64,000 bases of DNA from Chloromonas sp. AAM2 (lineage: Eukaryota; Chlorophyta; Chlorophyceae; Chlamydomonadales; Chlamydomonadaceae): contig QAXH01000572.1 of the NCBI GenBank assembly GCA_004335635.1, forward strand, positions 1 to 64,000, given 5' to 3'. Shown here in pieces: positions 49,190-61,908 of the stretch (its first letter is position 1; each line of letters opens with the position of its first letter). Below the pieces are notes generated by a model. That model did not search any database and was not told the DNA's origin. It was given only the letters and a program-made list of their open reading frames with translations. The position numbers and the translations under genes are program-made.

Positions 49190-49313
49190 CTTGTGCACAC
49201 TTGAGCTCACAGCCACCCCTGCACTCATGTCCCTTGTGCACACTTGAGCTCACAGCCACCCCTGCACTCATGTCCCTTGTGCACACTTAAGCTCAGAGCC
49301 ACCCCTGCACTCA
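49190..49313. repeat. 43-bp tandem repeat, three copies
   Basis: Units start at 49190, 49233 and 49276 with CTTGTGCACACTTGAGCTCA. The last unit ends at the stop codon of the uS17 gene, whose reverse-complement TGA is at 49311-49313, so the repeat is that gene's immediate 3' region. Confidence 0.85.
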
Positions 49314-50646
49314 CGCCGGCCCAGGCGCCCCACCACCAGCTTGTGCTTGCCCGGTGCCTTGTGTCAGCAGCGGTCCCAACTCCCGCTCGTACATGCGCCT
49401 AACCGCCGCTAACCGCTCCTGAGCTGACGCCAACCGCTGCTCAGATGCGTCTACTGCACTGGCAGGCCCTCCCCCTATCCCTGCCCCTCCCTCAGTTGCT
49501 GCCGCAGCCGCATCAGTCAGCATCGGTGTTTTCCGCAGGATGTCCGCCACACGATAGTTCTTGTGCTTACTAAGCTTCCTGCCAGGCACAAGCATCATGC
49601 AAGTTTCCGTATTCAGCAAAAATGTCCAGCGGTACATGGCTGCTGACCTCGAAGTCAGCTACAGCCTCGGCCTTTTTCAGGCGGTCAGTATGCATTGAGC
49701 CGATCTCAATTGTCTGCAAGATATCCTGGGTGGACGTACGTTGAAGCAAGAGCAAACACAGTATGGTGTTGTTTACTTTGACACGGGTGGGCTGTAGGCA
49801 TGCACAGCGCTGCAGTGGCAATCTTCAGCTGACCTAAGGACCTTCCGGTGTACCATCAAGCAGCATGTTTGCCTGCATCATGCCACCGATGTCGATGTCC
49901 ACACCCAACACTCACCGGCAAACTTTGATTTTGACCAAGTCCCCGACAACACACTCTTGTTTTTCATCATGAGCCTGCAGACACCAGCACGTGGTAACGC
50001 ACGTGCCCAAGTCGCGAGGCATGCATAGGTGCATGACACACGATCCAGGTGTGAGCAAGGCTTCTGAGGCAGATCACTCAAGCACACATTTGCTCACGGC
50101 CGTTGTGTTGAATAGTGAGATGGGAAGGCCGGGAACTGAACTGAGCATACCACTACCACAGCACTGAGCATGCAAGAACTTGTCATGTTGTCTGAGTTGT
50201 GCCTGATAGCTTGACAATAAGTGGCGTGCGCAAGCCATCAACACCGCCCAACAATCTGACGGAGAAATTGATACCAATACTGCCAGACGACCTAGTATGC
50301 AATCCTGTAATGGCAGCCAAAGTCAGTTGAAGGCATCCAAGTATGCTTTACAGCAGATTTTTATAGTATGAAGGATCAGCACCAACACAGCTGCCGCGTC
50401 TACTGTCTCGATGGCTAACTACCCCGGCAGCCGCCGCACCATGTGTCGCGACACCCGCTTCTCGTAGACCTTGTACTTGGGCACCCAAACAACGTAATTT
50501 ACTGCCACCACTACAGACTTCTGCATGCGGTTGGAAACCACCTGCGTGCAGCATGCAGCATGGTGTGTAACAGCAGCCAGGTCGTGCGAGACCCAAACAG
50601 AACATGTTTGCCCTCTCACCCGTCCGATGAACGCAGATCCACCCAT
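49311..50646 (-). CDS. Mitochondrial-type small-subunit ribosomal protein uS17
   Basis: Four minus-strand exons join in phase: 50620-50646, 50440-50541, 49916-49974, 49311-49578, giving about 151 aa. The product begins MGGSAFIGR, then VVSNRMQKSVVVAVNYVVWV, KYKVYEKRVSRHM, AHDEKQECVVGDLVKIKVCR and RKLSKHKNYRVADILRK. This is the bacterial-type S17 fold that binds 16S-like rRNA and matches the nucleus-encoded mitochondrial S17 of plants, including the AHDEK and LSKHK motifs. No N-terminal transit extension is seen, as I remember for the plant mitochondrial form; a plastid form would be expected to have one. Odd feature: a ~70-residue C-terminal extension, Ala/Gly-rich then with a likely coiled coil (SEQRLASAQERLAAVRRMYE), nearly doubling the ~84-residue bacterial length. 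Divergently placed from the FNDC3-like gene. Confidence 0.88.
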
Positions 50647-51129
50647 CCTTTGGTTACAGCCCTGAGCTCAAGGTCCTCCAGGTTCAGAATGAAGGAGGCG
50701 TCTCTAGTGAGAGTGATTGTGGAGTGGCTGGCACGGTGCTGTCAGTTGTTGGATCAACAGTATTGTCCTTGTTTGCAGTCTGTATTTGTGACAACCATTC
50801 ATTGACCTTGGACAAAGATTCCCGGGTGCAACAACCTCCAGGGCACGGTACCTTCGGGGCAGGTCCTGACAGACCACAACGAATACAACGTTGTAGGCAC
50901 GGCACAAGAGCAGAGACGTTCGGTTCTAACCTTGTGATCCTGCAGCGAATCACAGCTCAAGGGATCGACGCGTTTGGGAGTAAAAGTTGTTAAAGTGTCG
51001 GTTTTTGATGGGCTAGTGCCAGAGCGTGCCAGCGACGTGCAAGCACTGCCACGATATACAAAATTCAGTCGGGGGTGTGCGGGAGGAAGAACGGTCACGG
51101 ACTGTCTGTTTGTGGGACACCTGGACTTC
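50647..51129. promoter_or_regulatory. Divergent intergenic region, uS17m and FNDC3-like gene
   Basis: The proposed start codons of the two genes lie back to back, 483 bp apart, so this segment should hold both promoters. No TATA box or other element was identified with certainty. A frame leading into the FNDC3-like start is open from about 50974 but has no ATG before 51130. Confidence 0.45.
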
Positions 51130-54100
51130 ATGACTGCCAAGGTCATGGCGTGCAGCCCAGGACCGGAAATGCAGAGGCTTTACGACAATGTCAGGTCTAC
51201 AGGAGCCATGCCGACTGTGCCTGTGGAGCCTGAGGCTTCCCCCGGAACAGCCGTTCCACAAATTGTCAAGCTTGTGGCATCCTGTTCCATTCCGCGTGTC
51301 CTCAGCCTGGACGCCAGCGTTGCCCATCTAGAATGGGACCAGCCTAGCTATGTCTCGCCGCCTGTGGACGCTGCCGTTCCTCGCATCGTGGCACACAGCT
51401 TTCAAATCGAATGGGTTAGTGTCCTAGCACCACTCTGCAACCGCCATGCAAATTTTGCGGTCGAATGGTGGGATTGCAAGGCCTGCTCGGCAGCACCTGC
51501 ACTGCACTTGCTGTCGCAAGCCTTGTCAGCTCTCCATCAGATCCCATGACATCACGAGCACGTTGTAATGGGGTTGTGTATTTGAGCGCAGGCCGAAGCA
51601 TCGTTTCGTACCCCCGACGGAACACCCCAGATTGCAGACGAGGCATGGAAACCTTTGCCCAGTGGCGATGTTACGGTGCCCGAGGTGAAGGTAGGTGCAC
51701 ACGGGGTGTTAAGGGGTACGAATGGGACGCCAGAGTGTGTGTGAGCGTCCTCTCTGTGTTTTCCCAACCCCACACAAATCACAACAGCGCGACAGATCTA
51801 GTAATGGTGGCTGTGTCATGCATGACATTCGTGTGCAGCATGGGTACTAGTTCCGACTCACCTGGCCCATCATATCATCTGTTGTGCTTACAGGTTGGTG
51901 GGCTACGGCCTGGAAGATCATACGCTCTGCGCATCAATGTGACGTTGGACTTGTCGCATGTGGACACTTCTGCTTGGGACATTGCCACTCGCTGCTCGCC
52001 TGCTCAAATATTCAAGACACAGCCCACCGTGCCCAGTTCTGCTAAACCACCGCTCTTGGTGGCGCGTGATCGCAAGCATCTCAAGGTGTGTAATCCATGC
52101 AATTCTGAATAACATGCAGCACTTGAGTTCCATGCAAAGGGTCTCAAGGTTTATGTATAGGCGCAACCACATACGAGGTACAGTTGGCAGCTGGTGCATA
52201 CATCCCGCTGAATTTGCAACTGTGACAACACGACATGGCAATCAGGCAGGTGTGGCTGCATGCAGAGGCACACATGCAAATGACGGCCAGGTTTTCAGAA
52301 GCCACATGAGGAGCATGTAACTGAACAGGAGCTAGGTGTTCCAATGGGACAGGAAGCCCGACCTTTGGGCTGTTGCAGGAATGCTGAGTCCTTTGGGGTG
52401 TGTGTGCAGGTCAAGTGGAATGTTCCAGATGAGCCAGGCGGGGAGAATATGCAGCTGACATACCAGCTGCTCCTTTCACCTCCGCCACAAGGATGGGCTG
52501 GCCCATGTGATTCACAGGTGAGCAAGTGAAACATGGTCCTTTCATTCAACAGGTGACTCACATGCACGGTTTGTGGTGCAAGCCATGACTGGTACAAGTT
52601 CTTGATGCAGTTCTTGTGCACTGGTTCGTGTTAAACACAGGCTATGCAGTGTTCGCGCACTGGTTCAGCCTGTACGCCGCACTCGTTTTTGCCAGCGGCA
52701 TGGTTTCTGGTAGCTTCATGGTCATGTACTGTGTCACGTATGTGAGCCCATTCTTGTATCAATCTCATTGCTGCAGGGGTTTGTTGAGGTGTACCAGGGA
52801 ACGGAGCGCAGCTGCAAGGTGCTCAAGCTCATACCAGGCGCACGCTACAGCTTCTGGGTGCTGGTGAGTGAAGTGGTAGATCAGCGATAGGCAAGGCATC
52901 GCGTGCCAGGCGCTGGTCTGCTCGCATGGGACACTGTGCAGCATGGGTATGGAAGGTGCACAACCCGCAGATGAGTGTGTCAAATGTCTGTTTACGTGCA
53001 GTCACGCAACTCAGTAGGCTTCAGCGAGCCAGGTCAAGTGGCAACCTACACAACGCAAGCGACAGTGCCGGCCCAGCCAGAGGCGCCCAGGCCGGTCTCA
53101 TGCACACAGGTGAGGCTTTCACAGCGGGGTTGAGATGATGCGCATCCACGGTACAAGACTGTTGACCTGCAGCCTTGCTGCAAACATGCAACTCATTTCT
53201 GTGTGTGCCTGCATAGGAACCGATGTGTTTCAGTCCTGCCATCAACCTCTAGCTCGACATATCAGTGCCTGACTTGAATTGCACGTGAATCAAACGTTTT
53301 TGTGTATTGAACCTGCTCTCAACCTGCAGAGCAGCGTGACGCTCCAATGGGTAGCGCCCCCAGGCAACGGTGCCGCCGTGACCAACTATGTCTTGGAACG
53401 GGACGAGGGCGGACCCCTGGCGGCCCAGCGGAGCGGACAGGTCAGCAACACCTTCACGCTCGCGTACGCCGGGCCGCTGCAGACAGTCATGGTCGGAGGC
53501 CTGCGCAGCGGCCTACACTATCGGTTCAGACTCCGGGCAGAAAATGACGTGAGTCAAGTTGCACACAAGCCCTTACCTGGCCGTGTGAAGAGCACTGCCT
53601 GTGATGACACTGGCTTTTAGCACCATTTAAATCAATCCAGCACGGCTTGCCTGTTGCTCCAGCACATTGTTTTTTGTTTTGTGGTTGGTTGCCCTCGCAG
53701 GAGGGCGCAAGCTTTTGGAGTGAGAGCTGTCTAGCTACGCCCGCAGCCAGTCCACCTGGTTTGCCCTCTGCCGTTGCCACCTCATCCATCACACAGCAGT
53801 CGGCTACTGTGGCGTGGGGTTCCCCTGCAGATGACGGAGGCTCACCAGTACTGGCCCATCAGGTGTGTGCACAGGCATGGCTATGCACAACATACTAATG
53901 CAAAGACAAGCGGCTGTGTAGCATTGTGTACAATCGTTCGTGTGCATGCATGGATGGCTGGCCACGATGTCCTTCATTCATGTGCATTCGTTGGTCCCTG
54001 TATGGCCACATTGTGTTCTCAGATAATCTTCATGGCTGTGCACAGGGCACCCGCTGCCAACTGACTGCCACTTTACTATCAGTCCGGGTATTGCTTGGCC

Positions 54101-57099
54101 AAGAAGCACAGATCTTAACAAGCACGTGCTGCTGCTCACCACTTGCGATCTGCTTCATTGCACAGGTTGAGATTCAAGCTGTTTCCCGTGCGGCTGTTGA
54201 GTCTATGGGCCCAGACTGGCTCAAGATCTTCGAGGGGTGCATCACAGCCTGCACCATCAGCAGCCTGCAGCCGGGCTGCACGTACCGTGTGCGAGTGCGT
54301 TCAGCCAACCAGGCGGGCTGGGGCAGCTGGTGCATGCCGGTGGACCTGGTCACAGCGCCGGATGTGCCGGGGGCGCCGGGCGCAGCTGTGATTCAGCAAG
54401 CAGGCACGGTGAGTGCCCCTTGAAACACAGGGCATGGTAGGACTTGAGTGTGTGTGTTCTGTATGCCTGTATCGTGCCAGAAGGTAGTGTAAGCATCAAC
54501 TATGTGCATGGAGAACTAGGTGAGAGGACCAGGTATTGCTGCTGGGCCTTGGCTGCTTGTTGTGCGCGGTGCTGCCCCAGTGTCTGCGTTGCTGCCATGA
54601 TGCTTTATCATTGTTATTCTTACCATGACTGCTTTGATGCTGGTTTGCACCATGTGGACACGCAGTCATGATGTTGTCTGCATGCAGACATGCCTGACGC
54701 TTACCTGGCAGCCGCCCCGTCACAATGGTGGGCAGCGCGTCACCGCCTTCCTGGTGGAGCTGCTGCCCCCCTCCCCCAGCACCTACACAGGCCCTGTGCT
54801 GCCTCGCGTGCGCCCCGGCCAGGCGGCTGGCACGAGCCCCGTTCCACCTTCGCCCTCTCTTGGCGCTGTACTTGTCTATCGAGGCGATGAGCCGGTGGCA
54901 CAGGTTGTGGGCTTGCAGCCTGGCCTCACTTACCAGTTCCGAGTGCAGGCGTGCAATGCACTGGGTGCGGGGCCATGGGGTGAATGGAGCGTCCTGGGGA
55001 CTGCCCCAGATGTCCCGAGCTCAATGATGCCACCTTGCTTGGCCGCCCCGCCAACTAGCACAGTGCTTCGGGTAGCTTGGCAGGCACCGGACGCACGAGG
55101 TGCTCCTGTAGCAGCGTATGTGCTTCAGGCGGCAGTACAGGGGCAAATGACCAGTGGTGGGCAGCTGATTCCACACAGCACATCTGCAGCGGATTTGCCG
55201 GGGCTGCAGGGTGCGGAGGCGGGTGGTGAGCCCGCGCAGGCGCCGATTGCACCACAGCACGCGGGATTGTCAGCGGGGCCGTGGCAACAGGTGTACCGGG
55301 GTCCGGCGATGCAGGCGGAGATGCTTTCCTTGCAGCCATGCACTCGGTACCTTTTGCGGGTCGCTGCGGCTAATGCAGTGGGGCAGGCCGGATGGAGCCC
55401 CGTCACTGCCCTTACTACCGCACCAGCACCACCTTGTGCACCAACAGCAGCTGTTGCAACCACTGCCGGGACAACCGCTGTCAGTATTACCTGGCAACCG
55501 CCTGCGTCGGACAATGGCTCTGTGATCACCGGTTACACGGTAGACATGATGGCGAGTGGCGCAGCAGCAGCTGCAGCCAATGGTCGTGCTAGCAACACCA
55601 GCAGCTGGCAACAGGTGGCCACTGTGGGCTGTGGCGAATGCTGTGCATTGGTTTCTGGTTTGCAGCCGGGCCGTGCGTACACATTCCGGGTCCGGGCCGC
55701 TAATGCTTGTGGCGTGTCGCCATACTGCACTGCTACCACCGCAAGCACCAAACCTGCACCGCCCAGTGCACCTTTGCGGTTGATGCTGACACAGCGCGGA
55801 GCCACACAGGTCAAAGTACGATGGGAAGAGCCATCTGATAGCAATGGTGCACAGGTTTCTGACTATCGTCTGGAGATGGCATGTCTGGAACCCTCCGCAG
55901 CCCGCACAATGGCACCGCCAGCACCTTCGCCAGCGTTGAGACAGCAGCCACAGGAAAACGGGTACACAACAGATGCCACATCAGCACCTGCTACACATCA
56001 GCAGCAGGAGCAGGAGTTCAAGCAGGAACCTGTGCCTCAAGGCCCTGAGTGGGAGGAACTCTACTGCGGGCCTGATATGGCAGTTCGGGTGCCTGACCTG
56101 CGGCCTGGCTGCCGGTACCTCCTTCGAGTGTCCGCTTCTAACGCAGCAGGCTGGGGTCCGGTCAGTGCAGAGGAGCCCTTCACCACAGCACTGGCCCCCC
56201 CTGGGGCACCAGAGGGCCTAGTTGCTTGCCTAGCGCCTGCGTGCAGCAACGGCGAGGAAAGCGCTCATGCAGTGCAGCTACAGTGGCAGGCTCCTTCGTC
56301 ATGTGCCTCACAAGCGCTAGTGGCTTCATATGAGCTGCATGCAGTGCCAGTGGCATCGGGTCATGGCCATGAGTTGCGGAAGGTGGTTGGCAAGGCGACT
56401 TCCTATGCATGGGAGGAGCTTTTACCAGGCCTACGCTACGCCATACGTGTGCGTGCTGCTGGCATGGAGGGTGCAGGCCATGGTGCATGGAGTGAGCCAG
56501 TGGAAATGGTCATGCCAGGCAACAGCCGGGGTGTGACGGACTCGGCTGATTCCATGTCAGCTGCATCAGGCACAGGCGAGGGCGTTCCATTGGCGACACT
56601 GGGGCTGTCGACAATGAGCCTGAGCAAGGCGGGTGCGGAGAAGGGCATGCGCAAGCGGGGAGGCAAGAAGGGAGGGCGGCAGACGGCCCGGGCATCCTCC
56701 TACAGCGAGGCTAACGATGATGCTGTGTCTGTGACTAGCCAGGTGCAGTCACTGCGGAGCAGCAGCGTGAACGCCGGCAGCAATGGAGCAGCAGCCCGCA
56801 ACCGTGTAAACACGGCCAAGTTGACACCCGTCGCTGTTCAGAAGCGGCCCAAGACATCGCTGCAGATTGGCAGGGAGTTGAAGCAGTTGGTGGCAGCGCC
56901 TGGACAGGGCCTCCGAAGGGCACAAAAGGCTGTCGGTAAAGCGGTGTACCGGACAGGCTCTAAGTACATGTGGCACATACTGGCTGTGCTGCTGTGTGCA
57001 GCCTTGGCGTTCATGGTCAACTATATCTACGCGAGGGTCACTAAGGGCCCTGTAGTTGCGCCTCCATCTCATGGGTTCCGGGGCATGGGAAGGTATTGA
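51130..57099 (+). CDS. FNDC3-like protein: nine fibronectin-III domains plus C-terminal membrane anchor
   Basis: Ten exons join in phase 0: 51130-51414, 51592-51690, 51894-52085, 52410-52517, 52777-52863, 53002-53109, 53330-53548, 53701-53862, 54166-54408, 54688-57099, giving about 1304 aa. Nine FN3 repeats follow one another (roughly residues 40-175, 178-280, 281-385, 386-485, 486-610, 611-750, 751-856, 857-1005, 1006-1108). Each has the core Trp (for example VTLQWVAPPGNG, TLTWQPPRHNGG), a Leu-Pro/Arg-Gly-Tyr stretch (GLQPGRAYTFRVRAANACG) and Gly-Trp/Ser-x-x-Ser. A Lys/Ser-rich region leads to a hydrophobic segment (HILAVLLCAALAFMVNYIYA, ~1263-1283) followed by a short tail, a tail-anchor topology. 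Animal FNDC3A/B share nine FN3 domains and a C-terminal anchor, but their Pro-rich N-terminus is absent here. The start is the first ATG in the open frame. Confidence 0.85.
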
Positions 57100-58934
57100 A
57101 GCGCACAATGAGTTTCTTGTGGGGGCTGCCACGAAATGCCTCGTGTGAAATGGAATGCCAATCCTCAGCTTGCAGATATCATACGATGGTTCAAGGGGGC
57201 AGACAACAGAGCACGAATATTGCGCAATCAGCTCTTCACAATCAGCTGGGTGGTACTAAGAGTATTAACAGGTGGCCAGGCTCCACGTTAAAAACTGTAC
57301 TCTTCACACATGTGGCTTGCTCTAGCTGCGACGCTGCACGGCCCATTGGCTAAAGCGAAGGCTGGTTGGGAGTGCGTGCAAGTTGCATGCGGGCGAACTC
57401 GTCTTGCTTTGACAATGGCTGCAGCCTGTACATGTCAGAGACACGCTTCTGCCTATCCGTTGCAGGTTGAAGTCCGTGTCTACATGGATGATGATGTTGC
57501 AACCTGCCTCTCGTCAGGAAACAAGATTTGATTTGATGATTCGTAGGTTGCTGTGGCTGCATTGTGGATTTTTTTCTGAAGAGTGCACTGTACCGGAACA
57601 CCTGGGAAAGCTTTTACTGGTTGTTTCGTAGCAAAATTCTAAAATTCTGTCTCACCTGCCAAGTGGTAGATACCCACCAGGGCTCAGGCATCACGCAATT
57701 GTAGTCTTATAACAAGATGACGTGACTGTGTCTCCCTAGTCACACAGTGGCCATGCGTATTCTTGTGTGCGGATTGCTGGATGATGACATGGGCTGTGTG
57801 GCTGATAGAAGTGTTGCTTGTGCGCTGGTGACTCGACTACATACATGCCAGGACATCGGAACAGCCCATTATCGCTTGGTCTGTGGGACCAAGTGAGGCT
57901 TGCAGTGCAGGCATTCATGTAGCATTAGCCGGTGCCGGTATATACGTCCACGTGTGTTGTGGTCGTGCCGGCCATTGATGGCAGGATATTTTCTATCTTT
58001 CGCCCCGTGTTATCCCCTGGCAAGCGCACGGGTAACACGTCATTTTGACGAGCACCTCATATCAGATTCAACAATTTGAATCCCCTGCGGGCAAGTGGCT
58101 CGCACACATCAGGACCGCTTTGCTGCTGAATGCTAGACAGGCGGCGGTGGGTTAGGCTGACGGTGTGTTAACCAAAGCGGTTGGGGTTCAAGCATGATAG
58201 ACCCAACAGACTTGGATTTGAGCAGGTGTTGCTTGACGTGTGTGTGGCGGAAGCATATAGAGATGGAAATCTCTCCATATTGCTCAAGAATCCCTTTGAT
58301 TTGAGGGTCCACGCTTCGTGGTAAAGTTTGCTGTATTGCAAGCGGAATAGTCTTGTTTTCCCACACATTGAACCAGTGCGTGGTTATGCTTTTGATGGGT
58401 TGCCAATGTTTGCAAGGCTTCTACCATGCGTGGTTTTTCCACGTGGTTACCTGGTTAGCCACCATCAACATACGTTATCTGTTCTATCTGCCTGGATTGG
58501 TTTTACGCCAGCACCAGTATCATTGAAGCTTGTAGATTTTGTGTTGCTTCAGTAGTGTTGCTCTGGTGTTTTGCTCATCTTCAACCCTTCATGTGGATGG
58601 ATGCCCATGCACCTCAGCAGAACAGCCTGCAAAGCCTCGACTCTGCGCGCTGTGTAGTTGTGCAGTGTATGCCTCGATAAGCACAGCTGACCGTTGTTCG
58701 ATATCTGTCAATATTTCTTTTTAGGTTATGTGTCCGTCGTCTAATGTACTGCCGGTCGAATCCAGTCATCACTGGGCCAGGCAAGCACGGAATGAAGGTG
58801 CTTGCTTTAAATTGCCTTCAGTACATCATGGCCAAGTACGTGGGCGTGCGAATACCACGCTAAGTGAGTCACACCTTCACGCTTAGATTGCTATCGTGGT
58901 CGGTGCCTGTCGTGGCAGAATGTCTCTGTAACTG
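57100..58934. other. Intergenic region downstream of the FNDC3-like gene
   Basis: No coding region, RNA gene or clear repeat was seen. Confidence 0.45.
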
Positions 58935-59369
58935 TCAGGTGATGCCTGAGAGTCGCAGCACACGGGAGACCAGGAAGCAGCACTGCGACACAGAGTGACA
59001 AAAGTCATCGCTTTCCAACGTCACGTGACATGGCAGCCTGACAAGGCAGAGGCAATGACACTTGGCCACCAGCAACACTTGGAAGCCACAGGCAGCAGAA
59101 GGGACACCACCGTGGACGCCAGGTGCACAAGCCTCTTTACATTTGGCAAGCGTGGCAGCTGAGACTGCCTGGTGCAGTTGGGCCAGGCTGTCTGTGCAAT
59201 GTCCGGTGTTCCAAGCCAAGGTTGACCAGGTGGACATGATGTGAAGATCAACCTCCTCGCGCACCTGGAACGTCAAGCGGCAGTGTGCCAGGCGATAACC
59301 ATAAGGCAGGGGTGTGGTACTGGTGTTATACAGTGCTGAAAGCTGCTGTTCGGATGGCATCATAGCCAT
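58935..59369 (-). CDS. Unidentified open frame or exon
   Basis: A 144-codon minus-strand frame in an otherwise gene-poor stretch. The N-terminal half (YGYRLAHCRLTFQVREEVDL and AQLHQAVSAATLAKCKEAC) looks more protein-like than the cysteine-rich second half. No domain, splice junction or homologue is recognised; it may be an exon, a relic or chance. Confidence 0.22.
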   Translation of the reverse strand: MAMMPSEQQLSALYNTSTTPLPYGYRLAHCRLTFQVREEVDLHIMSTWSTLAWNTGHCTDSLAQLHQAVSAATLAKCKEACAPGVHGGVPSAACGFQVLLVAKCHCLCLVRLPCHVTLESDDFCHSVSQCCFLVSRVLRLSGIT

Positions 59370-59455
59370 GACATATTGTGCAGAGCAAGCAAAATTGATC
59401 AGATACTTCGCCTGTTGTGCATCATGCTGATTGTAACCTTACCGATGCCGTTACA

Positions 59456-60234
59456 CATTACAAGGAGGGAGTGCACACCAGCGCAAATCAAGTACTTGCG
59501 CAAATTGCAAAAATTTCTCCTAATAAAGGGGAATCTGACCGTGCCAGCAAGGGGTGGTTAGGCCCTTGTGGCCATCACCCCACAGAACACCTTCCGAAAG
59601 CATCCCGTAAGCCATGTAAATGGCATGAATTGAAAGACTGTCAGGGTTAGGGTCAGTGTCAGAGCTAGTACAATGGCAACCCTCACAATGGCAACTGTTG
59701 ACAGGCACAAAGCACCTTCCAAAAGCATTCCGTTGAAAGCAAAGATAGTGTGACCAGCTAAATTTGTCAAAGGTCGAATTTACAACAATCACAACTTTGG
59801 TCATCCCCTCACAAGTTAAGACGTACAACATTGGTTTAGATGACCAGAATACTGCAATCAAAGATTTAAGCTGGTGTCAAATGTCAGTGAAGTGTGAATG
59901 AGCGATGAGTCGCAACTGGTCTTCAGCTACCACACATCCTTCCTGCAAAAAGTATTTATCTCATACACGTCACGTGCACCTTGCTTCTCTGGCTGGTGTG
60001 GACTGTGCAATGCTACTCATAGTTCGCCGGATTGTTCAGGGCCCCTTCTGCCTCTAGCTGATGCGGCTCCAGCCCCTGTCCTTCCCCTTGCTCATGCGGC
60101 TGCTGTTTGCACGCCAGAACGGGTGGCCTGCCATGCTCCACAAGCCAACTAGGAGAAATTTTTGCAATTTGCGCAAGTACTTGATATAGATTTGCGTTGG
60201 ACGCGCTACATGGTGTGCACTCCCTCCTTGTAAT
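59456..60234. mobile_element. Small inverted-repeat (MITE-like) element
   Basis: The left arm 59456-59522 (CATTACAAGGAGGGAGTGCA ... AAATTTCTCCTA) reappears as its reverse complement at about 60150-60234. The right arm carries about 15 and 5 extra bases, and ~630 bp lie between the arms. No coding region is evident inside. It fits a non-autonomous foldback or MITE-like insertion, or simple inversion of a short repeat. Confidence 0.55.
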
Positions 60235-61515
60235 GTGATCATAACAGTTTTTTCTTTGGGTTCGCATTTGCACCTACAAGCCATGATGGGTTTAACACTG
60301 GAAGACAGGAAAGGCTCCTCTTGCCTTGTATCCAGCTGTGTGATCACAACAGTCTCTCCGCTGTTTCTCCATCATGGTCACAATCTGAGCATGATATCTG
60401 AGACAATTTGTCAGATGAGACACCGTATTTGCGAGGTCAAAAGTCTCTCTTGCATCGTGAAGTGGCTGTATCGTGTTCTTCCTCAGACCACAACTACATC
60501 AGTCTGCTGTTGATTATGAAAGCTATCAAGTGGTTGTGTGCAGTTTGATCTGCTACGTGTGGCTGTCCCAGAGTACCATGCTGAAGCTGCAGCGCTGTTC
60601 AAGACCGCCAGGGCATGACCAGAGCACAATTACTGCCAGCTGAGCTGCATCAGGAGCAGCACTGCGATGCGCAGGCACTGATCTATGCGAGCTATGCCTT
60701 CAGGAGTGCGGGGCGAAAGTTGTGACATGTGGACTGACACAGAATGGTGAGTTGACGTGCTGAGCCGCGGACATTACTATGGAACCCCTAGCATGCTGAC
60801 ACATGGATCTGACTGGACATGAATTGACCAGATGGACACGTGCCCAGTTGCGCAAACGACATTACATGGGTTGGCGTGCATATGGTGAATACCACTCAGC
60901 AGGTTATGCAATCGTGAACCCAAATAATTGGGACACCCAGTAAAAGCGTCTGCATCAACTTCTGCTCCCACTGCTGATGCGGCTGACATGCAGGTTGCTG
61001 TGCTGCAGACTAGCGTGTCAGCATGCTGCGGCACCATGAGTTGTTGCCTGCGCCAGCAGCTGAGCCTCGTGGCTGTTAAAGCAGCAGCCAGCCAATGCTT
61101 CCATAGCCCATTTTGCCTGCGTTGCAGTGTCCAAAAACATAAAGCAGTGCTCAGAATGCAGCCCTAGTGGCATGGCAGAAGCAGATCTTGATAGCCAGCA
61201 AGGACATGCGAGGGTGTCTGGCCCGGCCGCCACGTTTCAAGCAAGAAGAAACCAAGCAAACATGTTGCTATCATGCTGTCTGGCTTGGTGTGTCCTGGGC
61301 TCGACACAATAGACAGCCGCCGACCAGCAGCTGCCCGGACCAAAACATGGCTGGAGACTGCAACTCAAAATTCAGCTCGTTCTCCGCGTGTAGCTGGTCG
61401 CTGCTTCGCTGCGAGACTGGGGCTGTACAGTCGTTTTTAAGCGAAAGGCTGGAACAGTGCCCGTCTGCCGCGTTGCTCACCTGTGGGCTTGTTGATGATT
61501 TTGCAGCGATCCAGC
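60235..61515. other. Gene-poor region with a possible RRM-like exon
   Basis: On the minus strand, near 61020-61150, a short frame (FMFLDTATQAKWAMEALAGC) vaguely recalls the RNP1 half of an RNA-recognition motif. It ends at 61018 and has no confirmed splice partners. Nothing else is visible. Confidence 0.25.
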
Positions 61516-61908
61516 TTAGTAGAAGAAGCCCAGAACCTTGCCACCAACTTTTTGGCGACGGGCCTCCTCATGATCCATAATGCCAACTGGTGTTGTGAGG
61601 ACGATGACGCCAAACTGACGGGAAGGAAGCAGCCGGCCGACCCAGGCCTCAATCTCAATGTGCCCAATGTCGTAGCGAGGAGACATGACACCGCACTTGT
61701 TAAGCCGCCCGTTCAGCTCGACGACAATCTTGCCCGCGCGGTGGTCGTCCACCAGCTCAAACTCCCCAATGTAGCCGTGCTTCTGCATCAGCTGCAGGAA
61801 CTTGATGACCACCTTGGAGGCTGGGCGCAGCAGCACCTGGCGCTTGCCCCGCTTCTCCGCATTGTACATGGTCTTGAGGGCATCGCCCAGCACGGAGATG
61901 CGCACCAT
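61516..61908 (-). CDS. RPS15A: Cytosolic 40S ribosomal protein uS8 (RPS15A)
   Basis: The 130-residue product runs from [20 protein letters not shown] to GGKVLGFFY and matches eukaryotic S15a over its full, usual length, including [32 protein letters not shown] and [20 protein letters not shown]. It belongs to the small-subunit body and binds 18S rRNA. The coding region is a single uninterrupted exon, unusual next to the intron-rich neighbours. The start is placed at ATG 61908 because the family begins MVR; an in-frame ATG at 61950 would add 14 residues that the family lacks and is probably in the leader. Third positions are strongly G/C, as expected for a highly expressed algal gene. Confidence 0.97.
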   Translation of the reverse strand: MVRISVLGDALKTMYNAEKRGKRQVLLRPASKVVIKFLQLMQKHGYIGEFELVDDHRAGKIVVELNGRLNKCGVMSPRYDIGHIEIEAWVGRLLPSRQFGVIVLTTPVGIMDHEEARRQKVGGKVLGFFY

